A DNA stretch of 64,000 nt from JACVRW01 sp963813495 (GTDB taxonomy: Bacteria; Actinomycetota; Thermoleophilia; Solirubrobacterales; Thermoleophilaceae). Numbering within the stretch: the stretch's first letter is position 1; the number at the start of each line of letters is the position of its first letter. Location: NCBI GenBank assembly GCA_963813495.1, contig CAWEZC010000001.1, positions 124,001-188,000 on the forward strand, in the 5' to 3' direction. A program made the position numbers and the translations under genes. Below, piece after piece: positions 1 to 7,853 of the stretch. The notes beneath the pieces were generated by a model. That model worked only from the letters and a program-made list of their open reading frames with translations, searched no databases and had not been told where the DNA came from.

Positions 1-455
1 AGGGCCAGCGCGGAAACGCCCGCCCAGGTGCCGATCGCCTTTCCGCGCTCCTCCGCCGGGAAGGCGTTGGTGATGATCGACAGCGTCGCCGGCATCATGA
101 ACGCGGCTCCGATGCCCTGTATCGCGCGGCCCGCGACGAGCCAGGCCTGGTCGGGCGCCAGTCCGATCGCGGCGCTCGAGAGGGAGAAAACCACCACGCC
201 GAACAGGAACATGCGCCGGCGGCCGAAGATGTCGCCCAGCCGCCCGCCCGTGACCAGAAGGACGGCGAAGGTGAGCGTGTAGGCGTTGACCGTCCACTCG
301 AGGCCGGAGAGGCTGGCGCCGAGGTCGTCCTGGATGGACGGCAGCGCCACGTTCACGACGGTGTTGTCGAGCATGATCATGAACAACGCGAAGCACATCG
401 CCGCCAGGGTCCACCAGCGACGATTGCCCTCGTTGAGGCGCATGCGATCGGTCAC
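1..455 (-). CDS. MFS drug exporter, DHA2 family (N-terminal part; cut by window edge)
   Basis: The first ~150 residues of a 14-TM-type proton-driven drug exporter of the inner membrane (EmrB/QacA, DHA2). Translation shows TM1 with the DHA2 signature LDNTVVNVALPSI, then WTVNAYTL and the loop motif GGRLGDIFGRRR, then AGRAIQGIGAAFMMPATLS. The GTG start at 455 overlaps the TGA of the upstream marR gene by four bases (GTGA), with GGAG five bases upstream, so the two genes are translationally coupled; an in-frame ATG at 443 is the alternative. The C-terminal part lies outside the window. Coupling to a MarR regulator suggests inducible efflux of a toxic compound; the substrate cannot be read from sequence. 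Confidence 0.9.
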   Translation of the reverse strand, partial: MTDRMRLNEGNRRWWTLAAMCFALFMIMLDNTVVNVALPSIQDDLGASLSGLEWTVNAYTLTFAVLLVTGGRLGDIFGRRRMFLFGVVVFSLSSAAIGLAPDQAWLVAGRAIQGIGAAFMMPATLSIITNAFPAEERGKAIGTWAGVSALA

Positions 456-943
456 AGCTCCATCCTTCTGACGACGGGCGCGAGCGCGTCGGCCAGCGCC
501 TTCTGCTCGGCCGGCTCGAGGTCCGCCACGAAGGTTCTGATGCCGGCCATTCGCAGCGCCAGCAGGCGCTCGGAGGTCTGCCGGCCGCGGGCCGTGACGG
601 TCACGAGCTTGGAGCGGCGGTCACGAGGGTCCTCCTCGCGCTTGACGTCACCACGCCGGACGAGTGCATCCACGGTGCGGCTGATCGCCGGGAGGGAGAG
701 CCCGAGCCCCTCCGAGACGGCGCCCAGCGACTGCGGGGCATCGGCGTCGTAGAGCACCTGCAGGCACTTGACCTGGGTGATCGAGAGGCCCGCCTTCTCA
801 ATGGCCGCGAAGAGATCGCGGTGAGTGGAGGACAGTAGCCTCCCCACGAACGCACCGAGGTCGCGGGCGAGCGCTTCGGGGGCGATTTCCGATACAGATG
901 CTTGCACGCAAGCAAGTATTGCAGGCACGCAGCGATCCGCCAA
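452..943 (-). CDS. MarR-family transcriptional regulator
   Basis: A winged-helix dimeric repressor of about 150-160 residues. The helix-turn-helix is visible as SLGAVSEGLGLSLPAISRTVDALV, followed by the wing with the conserved DPRDRRSK motif. It precedes and overlaps the DHA2 exporter gene, so it probably represses its own operon until a ligand binds. The start is uncertain: the longest frame begins with TTG at 943, and an in-frame GTG at 907 lies inside a perfect inverted repeat (899-914) that looks like its operator. Neither start has a good Shine-Dalgarno sequence, so a leaderless transcript is possible. Confidence 0.88.
   Translation of the reverse strand: MADRCVPAILACVQASVSEIAPEALARDLGAFVGRLLSSTHRDLFAAIEKAGLSITQVKCLQVLYDADAPQSLGAVSEGLGLSLPAISRTVDALVRRGDVKREEDPRDRRSKLVTVTARGRQTSERLLALRMAGIRTFVADLEPAEQKALADALAPVVRRMEL
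899..914. promoter_or_regulatory. Candidate MarR operator, inverted repeat TGCTTGC-AC-GCAAGCA
   Basis: A perfect 7-bp inverted repeat with a 2-bp spacer sits at the 5' end of the marR reading frame. MarR-family operators are short palindromes of this size placed over the promoter or start region of their own operon. The regulator assignment is inferred from position only. Confidence 0.45.
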
Positions 944-978
944 GGGGGTGGATCGTCACGTAGGATCGCGGCGCGAAG

Positions 979-1478
979 GCCACTCTGTTCGGCGTGCCCT
1001 CGTCGCACCCCACGCTCATGGTGGCCGGTCTGCACCGCGGCGCGATCCGCCTGCTGGCTTTCAGGGGATGACGGTTCCTGCCGCGACCGCTCCACGCTCG
1101 TGACCTACCTGGAGGGCGCAAAGACGGGATACCTGCCTCACTCGGCGCGCGCGTCGCGCCGCCGGTCATCAGCATGGCCTGGCGCCTCAACCGGGCCACC
1201 GACGCAGCCGTGCGCCGGGACCTCGCGGCGCTGCCCGGTCTGGCCGGCCACGTCGACCGGCTGATCGCTGACGGCGTGATCGGCGGTGAGCAACGCAACG
1301 TGGCCGACTTTCAGATAGCCACCAGCATGAGCCTGCTGCTCACGATGGAGGACGTGCGCCCGTCTTGGAGGGGCGCCCCGCCGAGGATCATGCGGATGCG
1401 GTCGTGACCGACCAGCGCGGTCACCTGCCGCGGACATTTCCCGTGGATTGGCTGCCGCCCGTCCCCGCCCGCGCCTGA
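979..1478 (+). pseudogene. Degenerate glutathione S-transferase-like gene
   Basis: Three short stretches in different frames together read as a GST-fold protein. The N-terminal strand (979-1071) reads ATLFGVPSSHP then TGA. A C-terminal helical part (about 1150-1370) reads ARVAPPVISMAWRLN, then AGHVDRLIADGVIGGEQRN and VADFQIATSMSLL. After a frameshift near 1370 the usual tail resumes (GRPAEDHAD ... FPVDWLPPV) and ends at TGA 1476-1478. The middle of the protein is missing and there is no start codon after the in-frame TAG at 961. I infer a gene destroyed by an internal deletion and frameshifts. Confidence 0.65.
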
Positions 1479-1537
1479 GAGCGGGCGATTTCGCCCGTTC
1501 CGTCAGGTCGTGCCCCTACCGTGCGACTGAGAGATCA

Positions 1538-2908
1538 ATGGAAGCGGCAACCCCCCTCAGGCAGCCCCATGTGCGGGTCATCGGCGATCGTCTGGCCATA
1601 GACGGCCTGCTGGTCGACGACGAATGCGCCGTCCGGCTGGTCGGTGAGCGCGAGCAGAACGGCGAGGATCCGGCCAAGCTGGTCCGGGATGCGGTCGAGA
1701 TCGGTGCCCGCGTGCTCGACCGTGAGCAGGCGGGCGCGAACGCGGAGTTCGTCAAGACGGAGTTCGAGCGGGCCGCGACCCAGCTCAACTCGGAGTTCAC
1801 CGAGAGGGCCCGCGCCGTGGCCGAGTACATGAATCAGCAGGTCGACAAGGTCTTCGGCCCGGAGAACGGCCAGCTCGCCAAGGACCTGGAGACCCTGTTC
1901 TCGGACGGCTCCTCGGTCTCGGTGCAGAACCGCGTGCGCGAGCTCGTGGCCGAGACCATGACGCGCTCGCGCGAGGACCTGATGCGCCAGTTCTCCTCCG
2001 CCGACGGCTCGAACCCCTTGGCCGACTTCAAGGCCGGCACGATCCGCGTGCTCAAGGCGACCGAGCAGCGCCAGTACGAGACCCAGCAGGCGCTGCTGCG
2101 CCAGATGGGCGATCTGGAGAAGCAGATGCAGGCGCTGCGGCTCGAGAAGGAGAAGCTCGAGGAGGTCGAGGCCGAGCGTGAGAGGGGGACCGCCAAGGGC
2201 CGCACCTTCGAGGAGGGCGTTGCCGACGCCGTGGACGACATCGCCGGGGCACAGGGCGACGTCGCGCAGGCCGTGGGAGACGTGCGCGAGGCCACCGGGA
2301 AGGTCGGCGACGTGGTGGTGGGCATCGATGCCTGCAACGGACCGGCGCGCGGGCGGATCGTGTTCGAGGCCAAGGACAGCAAGCTCTCGCAGCCGCGCGC
2401 CATGGCCGAGCTCGACCAGGCGATGTCCGAGCGCAGCGCCGACTTCGCCGTGCTCGTCGTGCCCGCGGAGCAGGAGGTGCCGGCCCGGCTGCAGGCCCTG
2501 CGCGAGTACAACGGCGACAAGCTGATCGTGGCGCTCGACCCGGAGGCGGGCACGCTGCCGCTCGAGCTGGCCTACCGGCTGGCGCGCGCCCGGGTGCTGA
2601 TGAAGCGCTCCGACGGCGACGGCATCGACGCCGGCGCCCTGCGCGACACCGTGGAGCGCAGCCTGGCCGCCCTGGCCGAGGAGCGCAAGATCAAGCAGCA
2701 GCTCACAGGAGCCAAGACCACCATCGACAAGGCCTACGAGCTCGTCGAAACCATGGCCGCTCGGGTGCGCGGCCATCTGCAGGAGATCGACACGCTGGTG
2801 CGCCCGGCCGAGGACGACGGGGATCCGAGGCCGCCGGCCGGTGAGACCGAGAGCCGCGCCGCGGACGCCGAGGGTCTCCCGGCCGACGCCGATCAGTTGG
2901 CGCTGTAG
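1538..2908 (+). CDS. Coiled-coil protein with PD-(D/E)XK nuclease-like domain (RmuC/DUF2130-like)
   Basis: 456 residues. Residues about 60-220 are rich in charged heptads (for example KQMQALRLEKEKLEEVEAE) and should form a long coiled coil. A compact alpha/beta domain follows with a restriction-endonuclease-like signature in order: E226 in KGRTFEEGV, D258 in KVGDVVVGID, and E277-x-K279 in IVFEAKDSK, then a hydrophobic strand ADFAVLVVP. A second helical region closes the protein. This architecture recalls RmuC, which limits recombination at inverted repeats, and DUF2130 proteins; I cannot tell which family it belongs to. ATG at 1538 is chosen over an earlier in-frame codon because GAGAG precedes it. 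The gene stands alone, converging on the lipoprotein gene. Confidence 0.75.
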   Translation: MEAATPLRQPHVRVIGDRLAIDGLLVDDECAVRLVGEREQNGEDPAKLVRDAVEIGARVLDREQAGANAEFVKTEFERAATQLNSEFTERARAVAEYMNQQVDKVFGPENGQLAKDLETLFSDGSSVSVQNRVRELVAETMTRSREDLMRQFSSADGSNPLADFKAGTIRVLKATEQRQYETQQALLRQMGDLEKQMQALRLEKEKLEEVEAERERGTAKGRTFEEGVADAVDDIAGAQGDVAQAVGDVREATGKVGDVVVGIDACNGPARGRIVFEAKDSKLSQPRAMAELDQAMSERSADFAVLVVPAEQEVPARLQALREYNGDKLIVALDPEAGTLPLELAYRLARARVLMKRSDGDGIDAGALRDTVERSLAALAEERKIKQQLTGAKTTIDKAYELVETMAARVRGHLQEIDTLVRPAEDDGDPRPPAGETESRAADAEGLPADADQLAL

Positions 2909-2926
2909 GGCTCGCCGGCGCGGCCG

Positions 2927-3349
2927 TCAGGGCAGGAGGAGGTCGCCGTTCGAGTCGGGCCGTTCTTCGCCGATCTCGAGCACCGCAGGCGTGATCTCCT
3001 GGGCCACCGCCGTCTCGGAGCCCGCGCTCACCTCATAGCTCCCCGGGGCGAGCGTGTTCTGGAGCGTCGCGGTATCGCCCGGGTTCACGACCCCGGTGCG
3101 TCGCAGCAGCGACTCGCCCTCGAGAATCACCGTGTGCGGCTCCTCGGTCTGGTTGGAGACCGTGATCAGCACCGGGCCCGCGCCGAGGCGGCCGGGCGCG
3201 ACCGTGACCTTGTCCTGCTGTATCACTCCGGTGAGCTCCACGCGCACGGGCGGCCGCGGATCGTTGGCGAAGTCCTCGTCGCCACAGCCGGCCAGCAGAA
3301 CCGCGGCGATGGCGGCGCCGGCGACGCCCCGTGCTCTGCTCGACCTCAC
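2927..3349 (-). CDS. Small lipoprotein with cupredoxin/Ig-like beta domain
   Basis: 140 residues from GTG at 3349. The N-terminus is a lipoprotein signal: basic RSSRARG, a hydrophobic core, then the lipobox LLAGC, so it should be anchored outside the membrane. The rest is a beta-rich domain with GPVLITVSNQTEEPHTVILEG, PGDTATLQNTLAPGSYEV. This pattern resembles cupredoxin-like domains of secreted actinobacterial proteins, but the Cys/His/Met copper ligands are not evident, so I would not claim metal binding. It is the last gene of a three-gene minus-strand run after ygfZ and the acyltransferase (11-bp gap). Confidence 0.72.
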   Translation of the reverse strand: MRSSRARGVAGAAIAAVLLAGCGDEDFANDPRPPVRVELTGVIQQDKVTVAPGRLGAGPVLITVSNQTEEPHTVILEGESLLRRTGVVNPGDTATLQNTLAPGSYEVSAGSETAVAQEITPAVLEIGEERPDSNGDLLLP

Positions 3350-3359
3350 GGCGGAGAAC

Positions 3360-4382
3360 TTAACCGAACCAGACGGACCCACGCGCGAGCAGCAGGTCGT
3401 CGAGCTCTTCCTGGATGTGAAGCCTGATGCGCTCCGCGAGCCGCTGCACGAGTGCGACGTCGTCGGCGTCGTCGGGTCCGTAGGGCGTGAGGTCCACCGG
3501 TTCGAGGAAGCGGATGGTGAACTTGGCCGGCAGGTACATCAGCGCCGCCGCGAGCCCGAACTGCGGAAAGGCGTGGTTGACGGGAAAGTAGATCAGCCCG
3601 GTCAGCCGCTGCAGCAACGGCACGTGGGCGAAGATCGGCATGGCCTCCTCGGCGCCGACGACCGCCACGGGCACTATCGGGACGCCGGCCCGGATGGCCG
3701 TGCGCACGAAGCCGCCGCGCCCGAAGCGCCGCAGCCGGTACCGCTGCCAGTAGAGCTTGCGGCTGCCCTTCTGGCCCTCGGGGAACACGAGGGCGAGCCG
3801 CTGCTCGTCGCCCAGCAGGCGCTGGGCATTGGCGGGATGCGCGCCCACGAGGCCGATCTTGTTGGCCAGCAGCCCGACTCCGGGGTAGCCCTTGAACCAG
3901 TGCTCGCCGAGCATGTAGACGGGCCGTGGGCGAGGGTGCTCGTGGCGGATGGCCTGCATGATCATCGGCGCGTCCGGTGGGAGCGCGCCGGAGTGGTTGG
4001 AGACGATCAGCGCGCCGCCCTCCGAGGGCACGTTCTCGATGCCCTCCACCTCCACGCGAAACCAGTGCCGGTAGTAGAAGTCGAGCAGCGGCTCGACCAG
4101 GTCGAAGACCCGCTGGGAGCGCCCCCAGTCGTCGAGCTCCCGGCCCGGCTCGGCCGAGGGCACCAGTTCGCGCAGGTCGCGCAGGTCGTGCTGCTCCGCC
4201 GGAGCCCTCCCGGCTTCGGTGGGCAGGTCGAGCTCGCCGGCGCGGGCGTCCCACTCGACCGCTTGCGCGCGCGGCTCCTCGCGACCGGCCTCCACCACCA
4301 GCGGACCGCCGAACAGCGGGCTGTCGCCGGCCAGGCCGCGCCGGCTCGAGGGCGTGCGGCGCGGGGCCTCGTGATCAGTCAC
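3360..4382 (-). CDS. Lysophospholipid acyltransferase family protein (MGAT/PlsC-like)
   Basis: 340 residues. An acyltransferase core spans about residues 110-330: the catalytic motif appears as SNHSGALPPDAP, followed by GLVGAHPANAQRLL, the substrate motif VFPEGQKGSRK and VPIVPVAVVGAEEAMP. The spacing His-x6-Asp matches the LPLAT_MGAT-like subgroup (diacylglycerol or wax-type acyltransferases) rather than classical PlsC. The N-terminal ~100 residues are acidic and low-complexity. The GTG start at 4382 overlaps the end of the upstream ygfZ gene by eight bases, indicating coupling. Likely role: acyl transfer in membrane or storage lipid synthesis; the acceptor is unknown. Confidence 0.85.
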   Translation of the reverse strand: MTDHEAPRRTPSSRRGLAGDSPLFGGPLVVEAGREEPRAQAVEWDARAGELDLPTEAGRAPAEQHDLRDLRELVPSAEPGRELDDWGRSQRVFDLVEPLLDFYYRHWFRVEVEGIENVPSEGGALIVSNHSGALPPDAPMIMQAIRHEHPRPRPVYMLGEHWFKGYPGVGLLANKIGLVGAHPANAQRLLGDEQRLALVFPEGQKGSRKLYWQRYRLRRFGRGGFVRTAIRAGVPIVPVAVVGAEEAMPIFAHVPLLQRLTGLIYFPVNHAFPQFGLAAALMYLPAKFTIRFLEPVDLTPYGPDDADDVALVQRLAERIRLHIQEELDDLLLARGSVWFG

Positions 4383-5289
4383 GCGTGAACGGTAGCCCGA
4401 CGAGCTCGGCATCGGCACCGTTCACGGCCAGCGTGGCTCCCGGCTCGGCCTCGCGGCGCACGAGCGCGAGCGCGATCGGTCCCAGGCGGGGGGAGACGCA
4501 GGCGGAGCCCAGGCGTCCGACCACACGGTCGCCGAGCAGCACCTCGTCACCGCGCTGGGCCGGCTCGGAGAGGCGCAGCCCGCGCAGATGGCGGTTGGGC
4601 TTGCCCCTCCAGTGCAGGCGGGCGACCGTCTCCTGGCCCACGTAGCAACCCTTGGTGAAGCTCACTGCCCGCTCGTTGATCCCGGCCTCCTGGGGCATGG
4701 TCTCGGCGTCCATGTCGAAGCCGAGCCGCGGGCGGCCGGACTCGATGCGCACGCACTCGGCGGCCTCCTCGGAGACGGGCTCGACGCCGAGGCGCTCGCG
4801 CCAGTCGTCCGCCTGAGCGGTGCTGCAGAGCAGATCGAGGCCGAGGTCGGTGCGCACCCAAAGTCCCGAGCCGGTATCGACAACCGAATGCTCGGCGGCG
4901 GCCGGGGCAGGATCCGCCAGCGCCTCCGCACCCGGGCCGATCAGGGAGAGGATCGCGTGGTCCTCGGTCAGGTCCTCGAACTCCACGTCGCGCCCGAGCG
5001 AGTAGGTCTGCAGCATGTGGCGCAGCACCGCGTGGCCGATGGCCTCGGTGTCGAGCCAGAAGAAGTCGTCGCCGCGGACGATGCGCAGGTCCGAGCGCAG
5101 CTTCCCCTTGGCGTTGAGAATCGTGGCGTAACAGCCGCTCCCCGGGGGCAGCCCCTCCACGTCGTTGGAGACCTGCCCCTGCAGGAAATCGGCTGCCTCA
5201 CCGCCACGTACGACGAACTTGGCGCGGGCCGACCGGTCGACCAGGCCCACCGCCTCGGTGAGCAGCTCGTAGTCACTTGTCGCGATCAC
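4375..5289 (-). CDS. ygfZ: YgfZ/GcvT-family folate-binding protein
   Basis: 304 residues, GcvT-like fold. The family hallmark K-G-C-Y-x-G-Q-E is present as FTKGCYVGQETVARLHWRGK. The family binds tetrahydrofolate and supports repair or assembly of some Fe-S proteins and tRNA modification in E. coli. The N-terminus (DRSARAKFVVRGGEAADFLQ, QVSNDV) matches other family members. It is the first gene of a three-gene minus-strand operon with the acyltransferase and lipoprotein. Its start lies 54 bp from the divergent multicopper oxidase gene, so the metal-regulated palindrome at 5303-5320 could affect both directions. Confidence 0.92.
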   Translation of the reverse strand: MIATSDYELLTEAVGLVDRSARAKFVVRGGEAADFLQGQVSNDVEGLPPGSGCYATILNAKGKLRSDLRIVRGDDFFWLDTEAIGHAVLRHMLQTYSLGRDVEFEDLTEDHAILSLIGPGAEALADPAPAAAEHSVVDTGSGLWVRTDLGLDLLCSTAQADDWRERLGVEPVSEEAAECVRIESGRPRLGFDMDAETMPQEAGINERAVSFTKGCYVGQETVARLHWRGKPNRHLRGLRLSEPAQRGDEVLLGDRVVGRLGSACVSPRLGPIALALVRREAEPGATLAVNGADAELVGLPFTRD

Positions 5290-5302
5290 AAGGACAGTGT
5301 AC

Positions 5303-5320
5303 TTTTAGACACGCCTAAAC
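5303..5320. promoter_or_regulatory. Candidate DtxR/MntR-type operator TTTTAGACACGCCTAAAC
   Basis: The near-palindrome has arms TTTAG and CTAAA around a 6-bp centre and sits 24 bp before the multicopper oxidase ATG. Metal-dependent DtxR/MntR-family repressors bind palindromes with TTTAG/TTAGG-type half sites of this length. The three genes downstream end in a DtxR-family gene, which makes autoregulation by metal the simplest reading. Assignment is inference from motif and position. Confidence 0.6.
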
Positions 5321-5343
5321 CTGATGTTCAGACTGGGCGAACT

Positions 5344-6381
5344 ATGAAGCTCGGATCGAGCAAACTTTCTCGCCGCCGCCTGCTCGGCGGCGCTGCCGCC
5401 GCCGGAGCCACGCTCCCGGTGCTGCACGAGCTCGTTCCCCATCGTGGTCTGCACGACAGTGGCGCCTCCGCAGCCGAGCGGCACGTCCAGCACCGCTCCG
5501 CCATCCACCGCGCCTCCGATCACCTGGGCGCGAAGGGGCGCGTGCACCCGGCGGTCAATGGTTTCGATCCGCAGGAGATCCTGCGCGACTTCGATGAGGG
5601 GCGCGTGGTGGGCGGCGTGCGCGAGTGGGAGATCGTCGCGCAGGAGAAGGAGATCGAGGTGGCGCCGGGCGTCAAGTACCTGGCCTGGGCCTACAACGGA
5701 CGCGTGCCCGGTCCCACGCTGCGCGCGCGCGAGGGGGAGCGGCTGCGCGTCCGCTTCGTCAACGGCGGAACGCACCCGCACACGATGCACTTCCACGGCG
5801 TGCACCGCGACATCATGGACGGGATCCCCGGCGTTGGCGCCGGCAACATCGCCCCGGGCCGCAGCACGGTCTACGAGTTCGACGCCACCCCGTTCGGGCT
5901 GCACCTCTACCACTGCCACTCCTCGCCGCTGGCCGAGCACATCGCCAAGGGGCTCTACGGCGCCTTCATCATCGACCCCAAGGACGGCCGGCCGCCGGCC
6001 GACGAGCTCGTGATGGTGATGAACGGGTTCGACACCAACTTCGATCGCGCCAACGACGTCTACGCCGTCAACACCGTCGCCTTCGAGTACATGCACCGGC
6101 CCGTCCAGGTCAAGCGCGGTGAGCTGGTGCGGATCTACCTCGTGAACATCCTCGAGTACGACTTCGTCAACTCGTTCCACATCCACGCCAACTTCTTCGA
6201 CTACTACCCGACCGGCACCCGCCTCGAGCCGCGCGACTTCACCGACACCGTCGTCCAGGGCCAGGGCGAGCGCGGCATCCTCGAGCTGCGCTTCCCCTAC
6301 ACGGGCAAGTACATGTTCCACGCCCACGTATCCGAGTTCGCGGAGCTCGGCTGGATGGGCTTCTTCGAGGTCAGCGAATGA
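5344..6381 (+). CDS. Two-domain multicopper oxidase, Tat-exported
   Basis: 345 residues. A Tat signal (SRRRLLGG at 9-16 plus a hydrophobic stretch) exports it folded. Copper ligands are visible: H144/H146 and H149/H151 in HPHTMHFHG, H187 and the type-1 Cys191/His192 in HLYHCH with H199 nearby, H279/H281 in FHIHANFF and H326/H328 in MFHAHVSEFAELGWM. Two cupredoxin domains and about 345 residues fit the two-domain oxidase/nitrite-reductase-like class, which works as a trimer. It is first in a cluster with a ZIP permease and a DtxR-family repressor, suggesting oxidation of Fe(II), Mn(II) or Cu(I) at the cell surface rather than nitrite reduction. The C-terminal codons are duplicated twice downstream. 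Confidence 0.9.
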   Translation: MKLGSSKLSRRRLLGGAAAAGATLPVLHELVPHRGLHDSGASAAERHVQHRSAIHRASDHLGAKGRVHPAVNGFDPQEILRDFDEGRVVGGVREWEIVAQEKEIEVAPGVKYLAWAYNGRVPGPTLRAREGERLRVRFVNGGTHPHTMHFHGVHRDIMDGIPGVGAGNIAPGRSTVYEFDATPFGLHLYHCHSSPLAEHIAKGLYGAFIIDPKDGRPPADELVMVMNGFDTNFDRANDVYAVNTVAFEYMHRPVQVKRGELVRIYLVNILEYDFVNSFHIHANFFDYYPTGTRLEPRDFTDTVVQGQGERGILELRFPYTGKYMFHAHVSEFAELGWMGFFEVSE

Positions 6382-6633
6382 CGCGGATGACCGGCGGATA
6401 CCTGCGTCCTCGGCCCTCGGCGTGCTCAGCACGCCTTCGGACCTGCGTCCTTGATCTCCTTGGCCCCCGCGCCTCGCTGACCTCGAAGGCGAGTTCGAGG
6501 TGAGCGAATGACGCGGATGACCGGCGGATACCTGCGTCCTCGGCCCTCGGCGTGCTCAGCACGCCTTCGGACCTGCGTCCTTGATCTCCTTGGCCCCCGC
6601 GCCCTCGCTGACCTCGAAGGCGAGTTCGAGGTG
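6373..6633. repeat. Tandem duplication, two ~130-bp units
   Basis: Copy 1 runs 6373-6502 and copy 2 runs 6503-6633, almost identical except for one extra C in copy 2 and single substitutions. Each unit carries the hairpin GGCGTGCTCAGCACGCC (6419-6435 and 6549-6565) and ends with a copy of the last oxidase codons (FEVSE/FEVSD then TGA). The repeats fill the whole spacer between the oxidase and the ZIP gene. The third junction reads TGATG, stop plus start, like the ZIP-dtxR junction. Confidence 0.9.
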
Positions 6634-6641
6634 AGCGACTG

Positions 6642-7853
6642 ATGGAGGCCGCCAGCCTCACTCGCCGCAGGCCCGGTTGGCTCGCCGGCCTCGCTCCGCT
6701 GATCGTCCTGGCGCTGGCGATCGGGCTGTTCGTCGCCCTCGATGCGCCCGGGCTCGACCGCATCGGCGTTCCCGAGGAGAACCTGGCGGTCGAGCGGGCG
6801 GTGCTGGAGCCGGGCCAGATCGAGTTGCACGTGCGCAACGACGGCGCCGACCCCGTCGAGGTGCGCCAGGTGATCGTCAACGACGCCTTCGTCGACTTCA
6901 CCCAGTCCGACGACGAGATCGGGCGCCTGGGCGCCTCCACGATCGACGTGCAGTACCCGTGGCTCGAGGGCCAGGCCTATGAGGTCGTGATGCTCACCGC
7001 CACCGGGGCGACGATCGCCCACACCATCGAGTCGGCCGTCGAGACGCCGCAGGCGGATCTCGGCTTCTACGGTCTCATGGCGTTGATCGGCCTCTACGTG
7101 GGCGTGATCCCCGTGGCCATCGGGATGCTGTGGCTGCCGTGGGTGCGGGGGGTCGATCGCCGCTGGATGCAGTTCCTGCTCGCCTTCACGATCGGGCTGC
7201 TCGCCTTCCTGGGCATCGAGGCCCTTCTGGAGGGCACCGAGCTGGCCGGCGCGGGGCCCGCCTCCTTCGGGGGTGCGGCGCTCGTCTGGCTGGGGGCCGC
7301 GGGGGCCTACCTGGGCCTGGCTGCCACGGACGGCTGGCTCAAGAACAGGAAGCGCAAGGACCCGGAAGCGGATAGCGGCGAGACCGGGATGGGAAGCGGC
7401 GCCGCGTATCGAGCGGCCTTCCTCGTCGCGCTGGGCATCGGGCTGCACAACCTGGGGGAGGGCCTGGCCATCGGTTCGGCCTACGCGATCGGGTCGCTCG
7501 CCCTGGGCGCGACGCTGGTCGTGGGCTTCGCCATCCACAACACCACCGAGGGATTGGCCATCGTGGCGCCGGTGGCCCGCGCGGGCCGGGTGCGCATGCA
7601 GCGCCTGCTGCTCCTCGGCGTGCTGGCAGGCGCTCCCGCCGTTCTCGGGGCCTGGGTCGGCGCCTCGGCCTTCCACCCCAGCCTCGCAGCCCTCATGTTC
7701 GGCGTCGGCGCCGGCGCCATCGCTCAGGTGGTCGTGCAGATCGCACCCGCCGTGCGCGACGAGAGCGGCCGCTTCCTTCACCCGCTCGCCTCCGTCGGCC
7801 TGCTCACGGGGCTGCTCGTGATGTACGTCACCGGTCTGCTGATCTCGATTTGA
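6642..7853 (+). CDS. ZIP-family divalent metal permease with N-terminal extracytoplasmic domain
   Basis: 403 residues. A ZIP permease imports Zn, Fe or Mn down its gradient. The metal-binding TM motifs are LHNLGEGLAIG (269-278) and IHNTTEGLAI (299-306). Unlike ordinary bacterial ZIPs of 250-300 residues, a first TM (about 13-33) is followed by a ~100-residue beta-rich segment (about 45-130: LEPGQIELHVRNDG, VRQVIVNDAFVDF) before the eight-helix core, so a small Ig- or cupredoxin-like domain should face outside. A charged loop KNRKRKDPEAD separates the two halves. It lies between a multicopper oxidase and a metal-dependent repressor; the ATG start follows TGATG. The transported metal is not provable from sequence. 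Confidence 0.9.
   Translation: MEAASLTRRRPGWLAGLAPLIVLALAIGLFVALDAPGLDRIGVPEENLAVERAVLEPGQIELHVRNDGADPVEVRQVIVNDAFVDFTQSDDEIGRLGASTIDVQYPWLEGQAYEVVMLTATGATIAHTIESAVETPQADLGFYGLMALIGLYVGVIPVAIGMLWLPWVRGVDRRWMQFLLAFTIGLLAFLGIEALLEGTELAGAGPASFGGAALVWLGAAGAYLGLAATDGWLKNRKRKDPEADSGETGMGSGAAYRAAFLVALGIGLHNLGEGLAIGSAYAIGSLALGATLVVGFAIHNTTEGLAIVAPVARAGRVRMQRLLLLGVLAGAPAVLGAWVGASAFHPSLAALMFGVGAGAIAQVVVQIAPAVRDESGRFLHPLASVGLLTGLLVMYVTGLLISI

Noticed and set aside
6373..6633. Tandem repeats considered as a CRISPR or satellite array
   Set aside because: Only two copies of 130 bp, no short repeats with unique spacers, and no cas genes.
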